Shown: positions 1 to 6,556 of the stretch, piece after piece | Layout: each line of letters opens with the position of its first letter | How positions within the stretch are numbered: position 1 is the stretch's first letter | Assembly: GCA_030836705.1 (NCBI GenBank) | Contig: JAUPLZ010000251.1 | Span: forward strand, 1 to 7,213 | Reading direction: 5' to 3' | Source of the DNA: Campylobacterota bacterium | Lineage (GTDB): Bacteria; Campylobacterota; Campylobacteria; Campylobacterales; SZUA-545 | Length of the DNA stretch: 7,213 bases | The notes under the pieces: generated by a model | What the model was told of the DNA's origin: nothing | The model's database searches: none | The model's input: only the letters and a program-made list of their open reading frames with translations | Position numbers and translations under genes: made by a program

Positions 1-14
1 CGCTCTTCCGATCT
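1..14. other. Illumina adapter remnant at contig end
   Basis: These 14 bases are identical to the 3' end of the Illumina TruSeq universal adapter (CGCTCTTCCGATCT). On the minus strand they read AGATCGGAAGAGCG, the usual start of adapter read-through. The minus-strand ribF reading frame runs into this stretch and stays open, so a gene caller would append about four false residues (part of 159, then I-G-R-A) to the RibF fragment. The match is seen directly; that it is contamination and not genome is inference, but 14 matching bases exactly at a sequence end is hard to explain otherwise. Confidence 0.93.
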
Positions 15-489
15 CGATAGAATATCTTCTGCCCAAAAGCTCATTTGCTTGAGCTATGTCGCCCACTCTTAAAAAACCCCTTATTGTTCTTGAGTGAACA
101 GAGATATTATTCACTTTTACCTCATCAACAATAACTACACTTTTTTCAAAATATTTTTTTATATCCTGTGCGCTTGCGCTTCTTTTGTAACCGAATTTAA
201 AATCATATCCGACCACTATTTTTTCTAGTTTTGGATAAAAATCCAAAAGCATCTCCATAAACTCTTTTGGAGTTAGCTGCATAATGTCGCCTAATTCAAA
301 GTAGTGAAGAGGGTAATTTATGTACTTTTCCCTATGTCCTTTTGGAGTTAGATTGGCATGTTCTGCATCTATAACGACCACAAGACCGTTTTCTTGTAAT
401 CTTTTTAAAAGCTCTTTATGTCCAACATGCACACCGTCAAAACCGCCTATTGCTACTGCTTTTATTTTTAATCTATCACTCTTTTGCAT
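15..489 (-). CDS. ribF: Bifunctional riboflavin kinase/FAD synthetase, N-terminal part (partial)
   Basis: RibF phosphorylates riboflavin to FMN and adenylylates FMN to FAD in the cytoplasm. Only about 158 native residues are present, essentially the nucleotidyltransferase (FAD synthetase) domain of a protein usually near 280-310 aa; the C-terminal flavokinase domain lies beyond the left edge. The ATG at 489 opens a frame with GGFDGVHVGH at residues 15-24, whose HxGH (21-24) is the nucleotidyltransferase signature. VGYDFKFG follows at 93-100, then SRTIR at 133-137 and ANELLGRRYSI at 148-158, corresponding to the family's 'S-T-x-IR ... ANELLGRPYSI' block. The usual FDPHP-like segment after the first helix is replaced by a divergent stretch containing NLTPKG (46-51), which I believe is normal for the Campylobacterota branch. 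The start lies inside the end of tlyA (14-nt overlap), so translation is probably coupled. Bases 1-14 are adapter and are excluded here. Confidence 0.9.
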
Positions 490-1198
490 CGCCGTCCACT
501 CTAAAATATAATATAAATTCCTGATTTCCGTCTCTTCCTAAAAGAGAAGATTTTTCTTTTGCTTTTAATTCTAGTCCTAGAATCTCGCACTTTGTCAAAA
601 AATTATTCAAAGCGCCATCTATGGCATTTTGGTCTGTCACCACGCCTTTTTTATCTCTCTTTGCTTTTATACCAACTTCAAACTGTGGCTTAAATAAAAG
701 TATTATATCTCTGCTTGAAATTTTTTTTATAGTTTCAATTATGTTATTTAATGAAATAAAAGAGGCGTCGCAAGTGACTATATCAAATCTTTCACTGGTT
801 TTAAACTCTCTTATATCGGTCTCCTCGTGCAACTCCACCCTTTTATCATCTCTTAATTTTTGATGCAGCTGCTCTTTTCCGACATCGACCGCTACGACTT
901 TTTTCACGCCATATTCAAGCAAAACCTCCACAAAACCGCCGGTGCTAGAACCCACATCAATAGCGGTTTGATTTTTTAAATCAAAACCATGTTTATCCAA
1001 AAAGTCTTTTAGTTTTTTTGCCGCCCTGCTTACATACTGTTTTTGTTCTATAATCTCGACTTTGTGTCCTATAATTTCAAAACTTGGCTTATTTGCAATT
1101 TTACCGTCAACCAGAACTTTGTTTTCTATTATCAAATCTTTCGCTTTTGTTCTTGTTAGCGCAAGCAAATTTTCTACAAGATAGCAATCAAGCCTCAT
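476..1198 (-). CDS. tlyA: TlyA family rRNA (cytidine-2'-O)-methyltransferase
   Basis: This 240-aa protein is a SAM-dependent 2'-O-methyltransferase that modifies ribosomal RNA; members are often misnamed hemolysins, and loss of TlyA gives capreomycin resistance in several bacteria. An N-terminal S4 RNA-binding domain (about 1-55, with RTKAKDLI and VLVDGK) is followed by an FtsJ/RrmJ-like domain. The SAM-binding loop is DVGSSTGGF at 81-89, with VVAVDVG at 101-107. The expected K-D-K-E catalytic set can be placed at K62 (SRAAKKL), D144 (CDASF), K170 (LLFKPQFEVG) and E227 (GNQEFIL). The compact N-terminus fits the short TlyA(I) type, which is reported to methylate only 23S C1920; assigning that type is inference. 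The start is ATG at 1198 with a weak AGGG (1205-1208) six bases upstream. It is first in a leftward operon with ribF and is divergent from htrA. Confidence 0.93.
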   Translation of the reverse strand: MRLDCYLVENLLALTRTKAKDLIIENKVLVDGKIANKPSFEIIGHKVEIIEQKQYVSRAAKKLKDFLDKHGFDLKNQTAIDVGSSTGGFVEVLLEYGVKKVVAVDVGKEQLHQKLRDDKRVELHEETDIREFKTSERFDIVTCDASFISLNNIIETIKKISSRDIILLFKPQFEVGIKAKRDKKGVVTDQNAIDGALNNFLTKCEILGLELKAKEKSSLLGRDGNQEFILYFRVDGDAKE

Positions 1199-1209
1199 TT
1201 TTTGCCCTA

Positions 1210-1226
1210 TTAATTTTTTGTTAATT
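1210..1226. repeat. TTAATT direct repeat, 11-bp spacing, possible regulator site
   Basis: TTAATT occurs at 1210-1215 and again at 1221-1226, one helical turn apart. OmpR-family regulators commonly bind tandem half-sites with 10-11 bp spacing, and such a regulator is encoded in the operon starting just downstream. The repeat is centred about 49 bp before the predicted htrA transcription start, and lies just downstream of and next to the tlyA -10 box. In DNA this rich in A and T such a repeat can arise by chance, so this is only a candidate. Confidence 0.25.
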
Positions 1227-1232
1227 ATTATA
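1227..1232 (-). promoter_or_regulatory. Putative -10 box of tlyA-ribF
   Basis: The minus strand reads a perfect TATAAT here, 28 bases upstream of the tlyA ATG. A transcription start near 1220 would leave a leader of about 20 nt, enough for the weak AGGG ribosome site at 1205-1208. No -35 box is evident; the DNA further upstream is AT-rich, and sigma-70 promoters in Campylobacter and Helicobacter are known to lack a conserved -35. Prediction by reading only. Confidence 0.55.
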
Positions 1233-1254
1233 TTTTTTTCATTAACGGTAGGCT

Positions 1255-1260
1255 TATAAA
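1255..1260 (+). promoter_or_regulatory. Putative -10 box of the htrA operon
   Basis: TATAAA lies 30 bases before the htrA ATG, within GGCTTATAAAAT. It is preceded by T-tracts (1214-1219 and 1233-1239) spaced about 20 bp apart, the periodic T-rich pattern that replaces a -35 box in Campylobacterota promoters. The transcription start would be near 1267, giving a leader of about 24 nt that contains the ribosome site. This is the only evident promoter for the five rightward genes. Confidence 0.5.
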
Positions 1261-1279
1261 ATTTTACTCAACTTAAATC

Positions 1280-1285
1280 AGGAGG
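1280..1285 (+). promoter_or_regulatory. Ribosome binding site of htrA
   Basis: A full AGGAGG with a five-base A spacer before the ATG at 1291. It is the strongest Shine-Dalgarno sequence in the window and fixes the htrA start. Confidence 0.85.
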
Positions 1286-1290
1286 AAAAA

Positions 1291-2700
1291 ATGAAAAAAA
1301 CAATTGCATTATCGTCTATTTTAATGGTAAATCTTTTTGCAGGCGGCGTTGATTTTAATCTAGCAAAAGAGAATCCGGCAAGAGTTCAGCCGAATACTCA
1401 AGAAGAAATTTTGTCTTTTAATAAAGCGATAGAAGATTCTATGAAATCGGTTGTTAATATTTCTGCCAAAAAAACAATAAACACGGTCGAGAACTTTCGC
1501 CAAATAATTCCAAAAGACCCTTTTTTTAATGAATTTTTCAACCAATTTTTTCACAACTCGATACCAATAGAAAGAGTAGAAAGATCTCTTGGCTCCGGCG
1601 TCATACTATCAAAAGACGGGTACATCGTGACAAATAGCCATGTTATTTCCAATTCACAAGAGATAACAGTCATGCTGGCTAACGACACAAACGAATATAG
1701 CGCAAAACTCATAGGCAAAGATGAAGAGAGTGATTTGGCGGTTATAAAAATAGAGGCAAAAAACCTAAAACCAATCAAAATGGGCTATTCGGATAACTTA
1801 AAAATCGGTGATATGGTCTTTGCTATCGGCAATCCGTTTGGCGTGGGCGAAACAGTCACTCAAGGAATCATATCAGCGCTTAACAAAAACAAAGTCGGCA
1901 TAAACAGATACGAAAACTTTATTCAAACCGACGCATCAATCAATCCCGGCAACTCAGGCGGAGCGCTTATAGATTCAAGAGGTGCTCTTATCGGTATTAA
2001 CAGCGCAATAATCACAAAAAGCGGAGGAAACAACGGTGTAGGCTTTGCAATTCCTGTGGATATGGTAAAAGATGTGGCAAAGAAATTGATAGAAGACGGG
2101 AAAATTTCAAGAGGGTTTCTAGGAATTTCGATAGACGATCTTAGTAAAAACCTAGAGCCTGTCTATAATCATAAAAGCGGGGCTTTGGTTTTGGATGTAA
2201 ACGAGGGTACGCCTGCTGAAAAATACGGCATAAAAAGAGGTGATCTTATCTATGAGGTAAACGGAAAAACAATAAAAGGCGCGGCTTCTTTATCAAACAC
2301 TATTGCCTCTTTTAAACCAAACGAAAAAGTAAAAATCTCCCTTGAAAGAGACAAAAAAAATATAACGATAGAGATTGTTTTGGCAGAAAAAAATCCATCA
2401 CTAGAGGGAGAGGTCGGCAATAAAATTCTAGGCGGTCTTAGTCTTGGCGAAATAACCGCCCAAAAAAGAACGAGATATAGACTTGCTCCTAATATAAAAG
2501 GGGTCTTGATAGAAGATGTAGAGCCAAACAGCAAAGCGGAAAAAATAGGTTTTCTAGCCGGTGATGTTATAATTCAAATAGAAAATGATGATATATTAAC
2601 AATAGAAAATGCAAAAGAAAGTCTAAAAAAATACAACAAGCAGCACAAGAGAGTCTATGTAAACAGATACGGCAGACTCATGATATTTGCTATTAAATAA
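1291..2700 (+). CDS. htrA: HtrA/DegP-family periplasmic serine protease and chaperone
   Basis: This 469-aa protein degrades or refolds misfolded proteins in the periplasm; in Campylobacter and Helicobacter, HtrA is also secreted. A short signal peptide (residues 1 to about 17: MKK, a hydrophobic stretch, LFA then GG) directs export. The trypsin-like protease domain covers about 45-265, with the catalytic triad H117 (TNSHVIS), D148 (SDLAVIKI) and S222 (NPGNSGGAL); the oxyanion loop and IGNPFGVGETVT (179-190) are intact. PDZ1 lies at about 275-365 (starts RGFLGIS) and PDZ2 at about 380-469. The length matches C. jejuni HtrA (about 472 aa), so nothing is missing. An F/N-rich loop at 69-90 corresponds to the regulatory LA loop. 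It is the first gene of the rightward operon; its TAA stop is embedded in the ribosome site of the next gene. Coupling to the downstream two-component genes suggests induction by envelope stress, by analogy with htrA-cprRS. Confidence 0.96.
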   Translation: MKKTIALSSILMVNLFAGGVDFNLAKENPARVQPNTQEEILSFNKAIEDSMKSVVNISAKKTINTVENFRQIIPKDPFFNEFFNQFFHNSIPIERVERSLGSGVILSKDGYIVTNSHVISNSQEITVMLANDTNEYSAKLIGKDEESDLAVIKIEAKNLKPIKMGYSDNLKIGDMVFAIGNPFGVGETVTQGIISALNKNKVGINRYENFIQTDASINPGNSGGALIDSRGALIGINSAIITKSGGNNGVGFAIPVDMVKDVAKKLIEDGKISRGFLGISIDDLSKNLEPVYNHKSGALVLDVNEGTPAEKYGIKRGDLIYEVNGKTIKGAASLSNTIASFKPNEKVKISLERDKKNITIEIVLAEKNPSLEGEVGNKILGGLSLGEITAQKRTRYRLAPNIKGVLIEDVEPNSKAEKIGFLAGDVIIQIENDDILTIENAKESLKKYNKQHKRVYVNRYGRLMIFAIK

Positions 2701-2704
2701 GGAG
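2699..2704 (+). promoter_or_regulatory. Ribosome binding site deciding the response regulator start
   Basis: AAGGAG overlaps the htrA stop codon. Its spacing decides the start of the next gene: it ends six bases before ATA at 2711, is 21 bases before the first in-frame ATG at 2726 (too far), and lies downstream of the alternative TTG at 2687, so it cannot serve that codon. Confidence 0.7.
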
Positions 2705-2710
2705 TCTAAA

Positions 2711-3382
2711 ATAGTTAATATTCTTATGATTGAGGATGATAGAGAGCTGGCTGAGATTATAGCTGGCTATCTAAAACCTTTTGATATTGAAACCACCATT
2801 GTAGAAAGTCCGTACATCGGGCTTTCTACGCTTAAGACAAAAAAATTTGAGCTGCTTGTTTTGGATTTGACACTGCCTGAAATTGACGGGCTTGAGCTTA
2901 TACCGATTATTAGAGAGAGTTCTGATATACCGATTATTATCTCATCGGCAAGAGACGATATTCTTGATAAGGTTTTAGGACTTGAAAGAGGAGCTGATGA
3001 TTATCTGCCAAAACCTTACAATCCAAGAGAGCTTGTTGCTAGAATCAAATCGATACTAAAAAGAAGAATAAATATTCCAAGCACAAAAGAAGAAAGTTCT
3101 TTATTTGAGGTAAACAAAGAGCAAATGCAAATTTATTTCAAAAACGAACCGTTAAGTCTTACAAATGCCGAATTTGATATTTTGAGTTTGCTTATCAAAA
3201 GAAAAAATGCAGTTGTTTCAAGAGAGGATTTAATCTATTCAAGCGAAAATATAGACGATGACAGCTCGCTTAAAAATATAGATGTCATAGTTTCAAGGCT
3301 AAGACAAAAACTAGCAAAAATAGACGATAAAAAACAGTACATCAAATCCATAAGAGGCGTAGGTTATCAGTTGTTTCAATGA
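2711..3382 (+). CDS. OmpR-family response regulator (CprR-like)
   Basis: This is a two-component DNA-binding regulator, probably phosphorylated by the kinase encoded next to it. Numbering from the ATA at 2711 (223 aa), the receiver domain covers about 1-118: acidic pair D9-D10 (MIEDD), phospho-acceptor D52 (LLVLDLTLPEIDG), switch Ser at about 78-79 (IISSARD) and conserved K101 (LPKPYNP). The winged-helix effector domain (about 130-223) carries LSLTNAEFDILSLL, the recognition-helix region IDVIVSRLRQKL and the wing motif SIRGVGYQL. The start is uncertain: TTG at 2687 would overlap htrA by 14 nt and add eight residues without a ribosome site, and ATG at 2726 would remove the first beta-strand. 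ATA at 2711 gives V-N-I-L-M-I-E-D-D after the initiator, the normal family N-terminus, six bases after AAGGAG. The position directly after htrA resembles C. jejuni cprR (Cj1227c), a regulator reported as essential and affecting the cell envelope. Orthology is inferred from context. Confidence 0.92.
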   Translation: MVNILMIEDDRELAEIIAGYLKPFDIETTIVESPYIGLSTLKTKKFELLVLDLTLPEIDGLELIPIIRESSDIPIIISSARDDILDKVLGLERGADDYLPKPYNPRELVARIKSILKRRINIPSTKEESSLFEVNKEQMQIYFKNEPLSLTNAEFDILSLLIKRKNAVVSREDLIYSSENIDDDSSLKNIDVIVSRLRQKLAKIDDKKQYIKSIRGVGYQLFQ

Positions 3383-4605
3383 AAAATATCTCAATTTCAC
3401 TTTTTATAAACACTATTTTTATCATAGCATTTATAGCGATTTGCAGCACTTTTGTTATTTTTATAAAATTTGATAAAGAGCGCTACGAAATCTCGCAAAA
3501 ACTAAGATACGAATTAATAGCCGATGCTTTTTTGTCAGGATTTCAGTTTTTCCCTAACGACAGACAATTATCAAAACTTTATGGACACTTCAATGTTATG
3601 CCGATACAAGACGAAGCAAAAAAAATCCATATCATCACAAACTCCTCAACCGATCTTATCAAGCAGACGCCTTTTGGAAGAGTAAGGCTTTTTAGTCTAA
3701 ACAACGAACACTATATTTATGTTCAAGAGATAGGCTACAACATTCTCTTAAAAGACACAAAACAAAAACCGTACAACTCAAAAATAGCGCTGATTATCTT
3801 CGCTTGCGTACTTTTTGTGCTAGCTTTTTTATATACCGCTCTTGTAAAAAAACTTCGACCGCTAAAGAAGCTCAACTCTCAAATAGAAAAATTTTCAAAA
3901 GGTGATTTAACCGTAAAAACCGCAATAGACGGCGATGACGAAATAGCAAAAATATCAAAAAACTTTAACAACGCTATTGAGTATATAAACAAACTCATAA
4001 AATCAAAAAATCTTTTTATGCGAAACATGATGCATGAATTAAAAACTCCGATAACCAAAGGAATGTTTTTATCAGAAACCATCAAAGACGAAAAAGAAAA
4101 AGAGATGCTTAGCGGTGTATTTGAGCGAATGAATGAAATCATAAACGAGCTGGCAAAAATAGAAAAACTTTCGGCATCTACTGCTATTTTGGATAAAAAA
4201 GAGCTGTTTTTTAGCGAAATTTATAATGAGGCTGTTAAACTTCTAATGACAACAAAAAATGAAATAAAAGCAGAGATAGAAGATTTTAAACTTATTGCGG
4301 ACAAAGCACTTTTTGCCATAGTGATAAAAAATCTTCTTGATAATGCTATTAAATTCAGCCCTGATTCTAGCGCATCAATAAAAGCCGATAAAAACGCCAT
4401 AGAGATTATCTCAAGCGGCGATGCACTGGCTCTTGGGCTTGAAGCTTACACGGAGCCGTTTTTTCAAAAAGAAAAAAAAGAGAGAGGTTTTGGGCTTGGG
4501 CTTTATATCGTAAAAACCATTCTTGAGCTTCACGGCTTGGAGCTTGAATACAGACGAGAAGAAAATAAAAACATTTTTTTTATAAATCTTAGGAAAAAAC
4601 AATGA
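3379..4605 (+). CDS. Membrane sensor histidine kinase (CprS-like)
   Basis: This 408-aa inner-membrane kinase is the likely partner of the upstream regulator. TM1 spans about 8-30 and TM2 about 136-155, framing a periplasmic sensor region of about 105 residues (31-135) with no motif I recognise. A HAMP linker (about 153-207; KKLRPLKKL, then GDDEIAKISKNFN) leads to the dimerisation helix with phospho-acceptor H219 in MMHELKTPI. The ATPase domain has an N-box with N318 and N322 (KNLLDNAIKFS), an F-box-like EPFFQKE (359-365) and a G2 box GFGLGLYIV (370-378). The G1 box is degenerate: where DxGxG is expected the protein reads ISSGDALALG (344-353), and the ATP lid is short. This resembles the compact kinases of the ArsS/CprS type in Campylobacterota. 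Start and regulator stop share ATGA, and no ribosome site sits at proper spacing, so translation probably depends on re-initiation. CprS in C. jejuni affects biofilm formation; the ligand here is unknown. Confidence 0.92.
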   Translation: MKNISISLFINTIFIIAFIAICSTFVIFIKFDKERYEISQKLRYELIADAFLSGFQFFPNDRQLSKLYGHFNVMPIQDEAKKIHIITNSSTDLIKQTPFGRVRLFSLNNEHYIYVQEIGYNILLKDTKQKPYNSKIALIIFACVLFVLAFLYTALVKKLRPLKKLNSQIEKFSKGDLTVKTAIDGDDEIAKISKNFNNAIEYINKLIKSKNLFMRNMMHELKTPITKGMFLSETIKDEKEKEMLSGVFERMNEIINELAKIEKLSASTAILDKKELFFSEIYNEAVKLLMTTKNEIKAEIEDFKLIADKALFAIVIKNLLDNAIKFSPDSSASIKADKNAIEIISSGDALALGLEAYTEPFFQKEKKERGFGLGLYIVKTILELHGLELEYRREENKNIFFINLRKKQ

Positions 4606-6554
4606 TAGAAGAAGAGTACAAAAACAAAGTATCGCTATTAAAAAAATATGCAAAAGCGTACTATCAAGACGACTCACCGTTAATAACGGACGAGGAGTAT
4701 GACCTGCTCTATCGTGAAGTCAAGGCGATAGAAGAGGCTTATCCAAAAATAATAGACAAAGAGTCGCCGACACAAAGAATCGGCGGCGAAATAATAGACG
4801 CATTTGAAAAGGCAAAGCACATAGAGAGAATGTGGAGTCTTGAAGATGTTTTTAACAACGGCGAATTAAAAGCATGGATAGAAAGAGCCAACAAACAAGG
4901 AAAAGCCGAAGCTTTTGTTTGTGAGCCGAAATTTGACGGTGCGAGTTTAAATCTTATCTACGAAAACGGTGCTTTAAAACAGGCGATAACAAGAGGAGAC
5001 GGCGAGACAGGCGAAGATGTAACGCACAATGTCAAAACAATCTCGTCTATTCCTCTAACTATCATCGAAAAATCAGCTATCGAAATAAGAGGCGAAATTG
5101 TAATAGCCAAACATGATTTTGAAAAAATAAACCAAGAGAGATTAAAAAACGGCGAGCAGCTCTTTGCAAACCCCAGAAATGCATCGGCAGGAAGCCTAAG
5201 ACAGCTTGACTCAAGCATAACGGCAAAAAGAAAACTAGCTTTTTATCCGTGGGGAATCGGGCACCACACTTTAAACATAAAAAGCAACTACGAAATTATG
5301 CAATACGTCTACTCGCTTGGCTTTAATCATCCGCCGCATGTTGTTTTGTGCAAAAATATCAGTGAAATAGAAAAGGCGTATAATGAAATAAAACAGATGC
5401 GAGAAATTATTCCCATGATGCTTGATGGCATGGTGATAAAAGTAGATTCTATGCCTTTGCAAAAAGAGCTGGGCTTTACGGTAAAAAATCCAAGATGGGC
5501 GTGCGCTTATAAATTTCCTGCCGTAGAAAAGAGCACAAAAATCAAAAACATAATCCTTCAAGTCGGCAGAACGGGAGTCATAACACCGGTTGCGATAGTA
5601 GAGCCCGTGAATATAGAAGGGGTTGTAGTCGAAAGAGCCACTCTTCATAATTTTGACGAGATTGAGAGAAAAGATATAAGAATAAACGACAAAGTCATAA
5701 TCATCCGCTCCGGCGATGTGATACCAAAAATCATAAAAGTTTTAGAAGAGTTTAGAAAAGAAGATGCCATTAAGCCGACTAGACCGACTCATTGTCCTGA
5801 ATGCAAAAGCGAACTTTTGGACGAAGGCGCTCTTATAAAATGCCAAAATCTCTCATGTCCTGCTAGAATAGTAAACAGCATAATCCACTTTGCAAGCAAA
5901 AAATGTATGAACATAGACGGACTTGGCGATAAAATAGTTGAGAGTTTTTATAATCAAAAAATTATAAACTCCATAGAAAATCTTTATGCTCTAAACAAAT
6001 CAGACCTTTTATTGCTTGAGGGATTTAAAGAAAAAAAAGCTCAGAATATATTAGACTCCATCGAAAACTCAAAAAATTGCGAATGCCATAGATTTGTAAA
6101 TGCGCTTGGAATTGAGCATATAGGCGAAGTTGCCAGCAAAAAAATATGTGAAAAATTCGGAAACGATTTTTTAAACGCCTCTTACGACGAGTTAATAGAA
6201 ATCGACGGCTTTGGCATAGAAATGGCAAATTCTGTTTTGGAATTTTCAAGAGTAAACGAGCAAAAAATTAAAAAACTTCTAGAAATCATAAATCCAAAAG
6301 CAATAATAAAAACCATCAATAAAAGCTCACAAATAAACGGTAAAACTTTTGTAATTACAGGCACGCTAAGCCGCCCAAGAGATGAATACAAAGAGATTTT
6401 AGAATCAAACGGCGCAAAAGTTACAAACAGCATAAGTAAAAAAACAGACTTTTTGCTAGCCGGCACAGAAGCTGGAAGCAAGCTGGAAAAAGCAAGAGAT
6501 TTAGGAGTAAAAATCCTAAGCGAAGAAGAATTAATAAAAATAATAGAGGGTTGA
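4602..6554 (+). CDS. ligA: NAD-dependent DNA ligase LigA
   Basis: LigA seals nicks in duplex DNA using NAD+ as adenylate donor, joining Okazaki fragments and completing repair; it is essential in nearly all bacteria. The protein is complete at 650 aa, slightly shorter than E. coli LigA (671). Domain Ia (1-60) has the NMN-binding pattern with YYQDD (20-24) and EEYD (31-34). The adenylation domain has nucleophile K110 in EPKFDG, then TRGDGETGEDV (130-140), EIRGE (161-165), NPRNASAGSLRQLD (190-203), DGMVIKVD (275-282) and KYKFP-type AYKFP (302-306). The OB fold is at about 316-385 (VGRTGVITPVA). The four-cysteine zinc finger is C398, C401, C414, C419. Helix-hairpin-helix repeats follow (IDGLGDKIV, LEGFKEKKA, GIEHIGEVA, IDGFGIEMA), and a BRCT domain ends the protein (about 577-650, with FVITGTLS and ISKKTDFLLAG). 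The start overlaps the kinase stop as ATGA; AGGA at 4591-4594 lies seven bases upstream. An essential ligase coupled behind a two-component kinase is unusual. Confidence 0.97.
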   Translation: MIEEEYKNKVSLLKKYAKAYYQDDSPLITDEEYDLLYREVKAIEEAYPKIIDKESPTQRIGGEIIDAFEKAKHIERMWSLEDVFNNGELKAWIERANKQGKAEAFVCEPKFDGASLNLIYENGALKQAITRGDGETGEDVTHNVKTISSIPLTIIEKSAIEIRGEIVIAKHDFEKINQERLKNGEQLFANPRNASAGSLRQLDSSITAKRKLAFYPWGIGHHTLNIKSNYEIMQYVYSLGFNHPPHVVLCKNISEIEKAYNEIKQMREIIPMMLDGMVIKVDSMPLQKELGFTVKNPRWACAYKFPAVEKSTKIKNIILQVGRTGVITPVAIVEPVNIEGVVVERATLHNFDEIERKDIRINDKVIIIRSGDVIPKIIKVLEEFRKEDAIKPTRPTHCPECKSELLDEGALIKCQNLSCPARIVNSIIHFASKKCMNIDGLGDKIVESFYNQKIINSIENLYALNKSDLLLLEGFKEKKAQNILDSIENSKNCECHRFVNALGIEHIGEVASKKICEKFGNDFLNASYDELIEIDGFGIEMANSVLEFSRVNEQKIKKLLEIINPKAIIKTINKSSQINGKTFVITGTLSRPRDEYKEILESNGAKVTNSISKKTDFLLAGTEAGSKLEKARDLGVKILSEEELIKIIEG

Positions 6555-6556
6555 TT

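Noticed and set aside
320..511. Plus-strand open frame of 63 codons antisense to ribF and the tlyA end.
   Set aside because: The minus strand here encodes the RibF HxGH motif and the TlyA C-terminus in proper frames. The plus-strand peptide has no family resemblance.
721..728. Homopolymer of eight T in tlyA (also A8 runs in htrA, the kinase and ligA) as possible phase-variation tracts.
   Set aside because: Runs of eight are ordinary in coding DNA this AT-rich, and all the frames are intact. Phase-variable tracts in Campylobacterota are usually G or C runs.
1199..1290. Possible small RNA or riboswitch in the tlyA-htrA gap.
   Set aside because: The predicted leaders are only about 20-24 nt, no stable hairpin is apparent, and the gap is accounted for by two promoters and ribosome sites.
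4573..4586. Possible internal promoter before ligA: a T-tract followed by TATAAA at 4581-4586.
   Set aside because: The implied transcription start (about 4593) would fall inside the ligA ribosome site AGGA at 4591-4594, leaving too short a leader. The bases are also the coding end of the kinase, where TTT and ATA codons are frequent.
5271..5648. A 125-codon open frame on the minus strand inside ligA, and other open frames antisense to htrA, the kinase and ligA.
   Set aside because: They lie opposite genes with full-length conserved domains, have no ribosome sites of note, and their translations show no recognisable domain. They are composition shadows.
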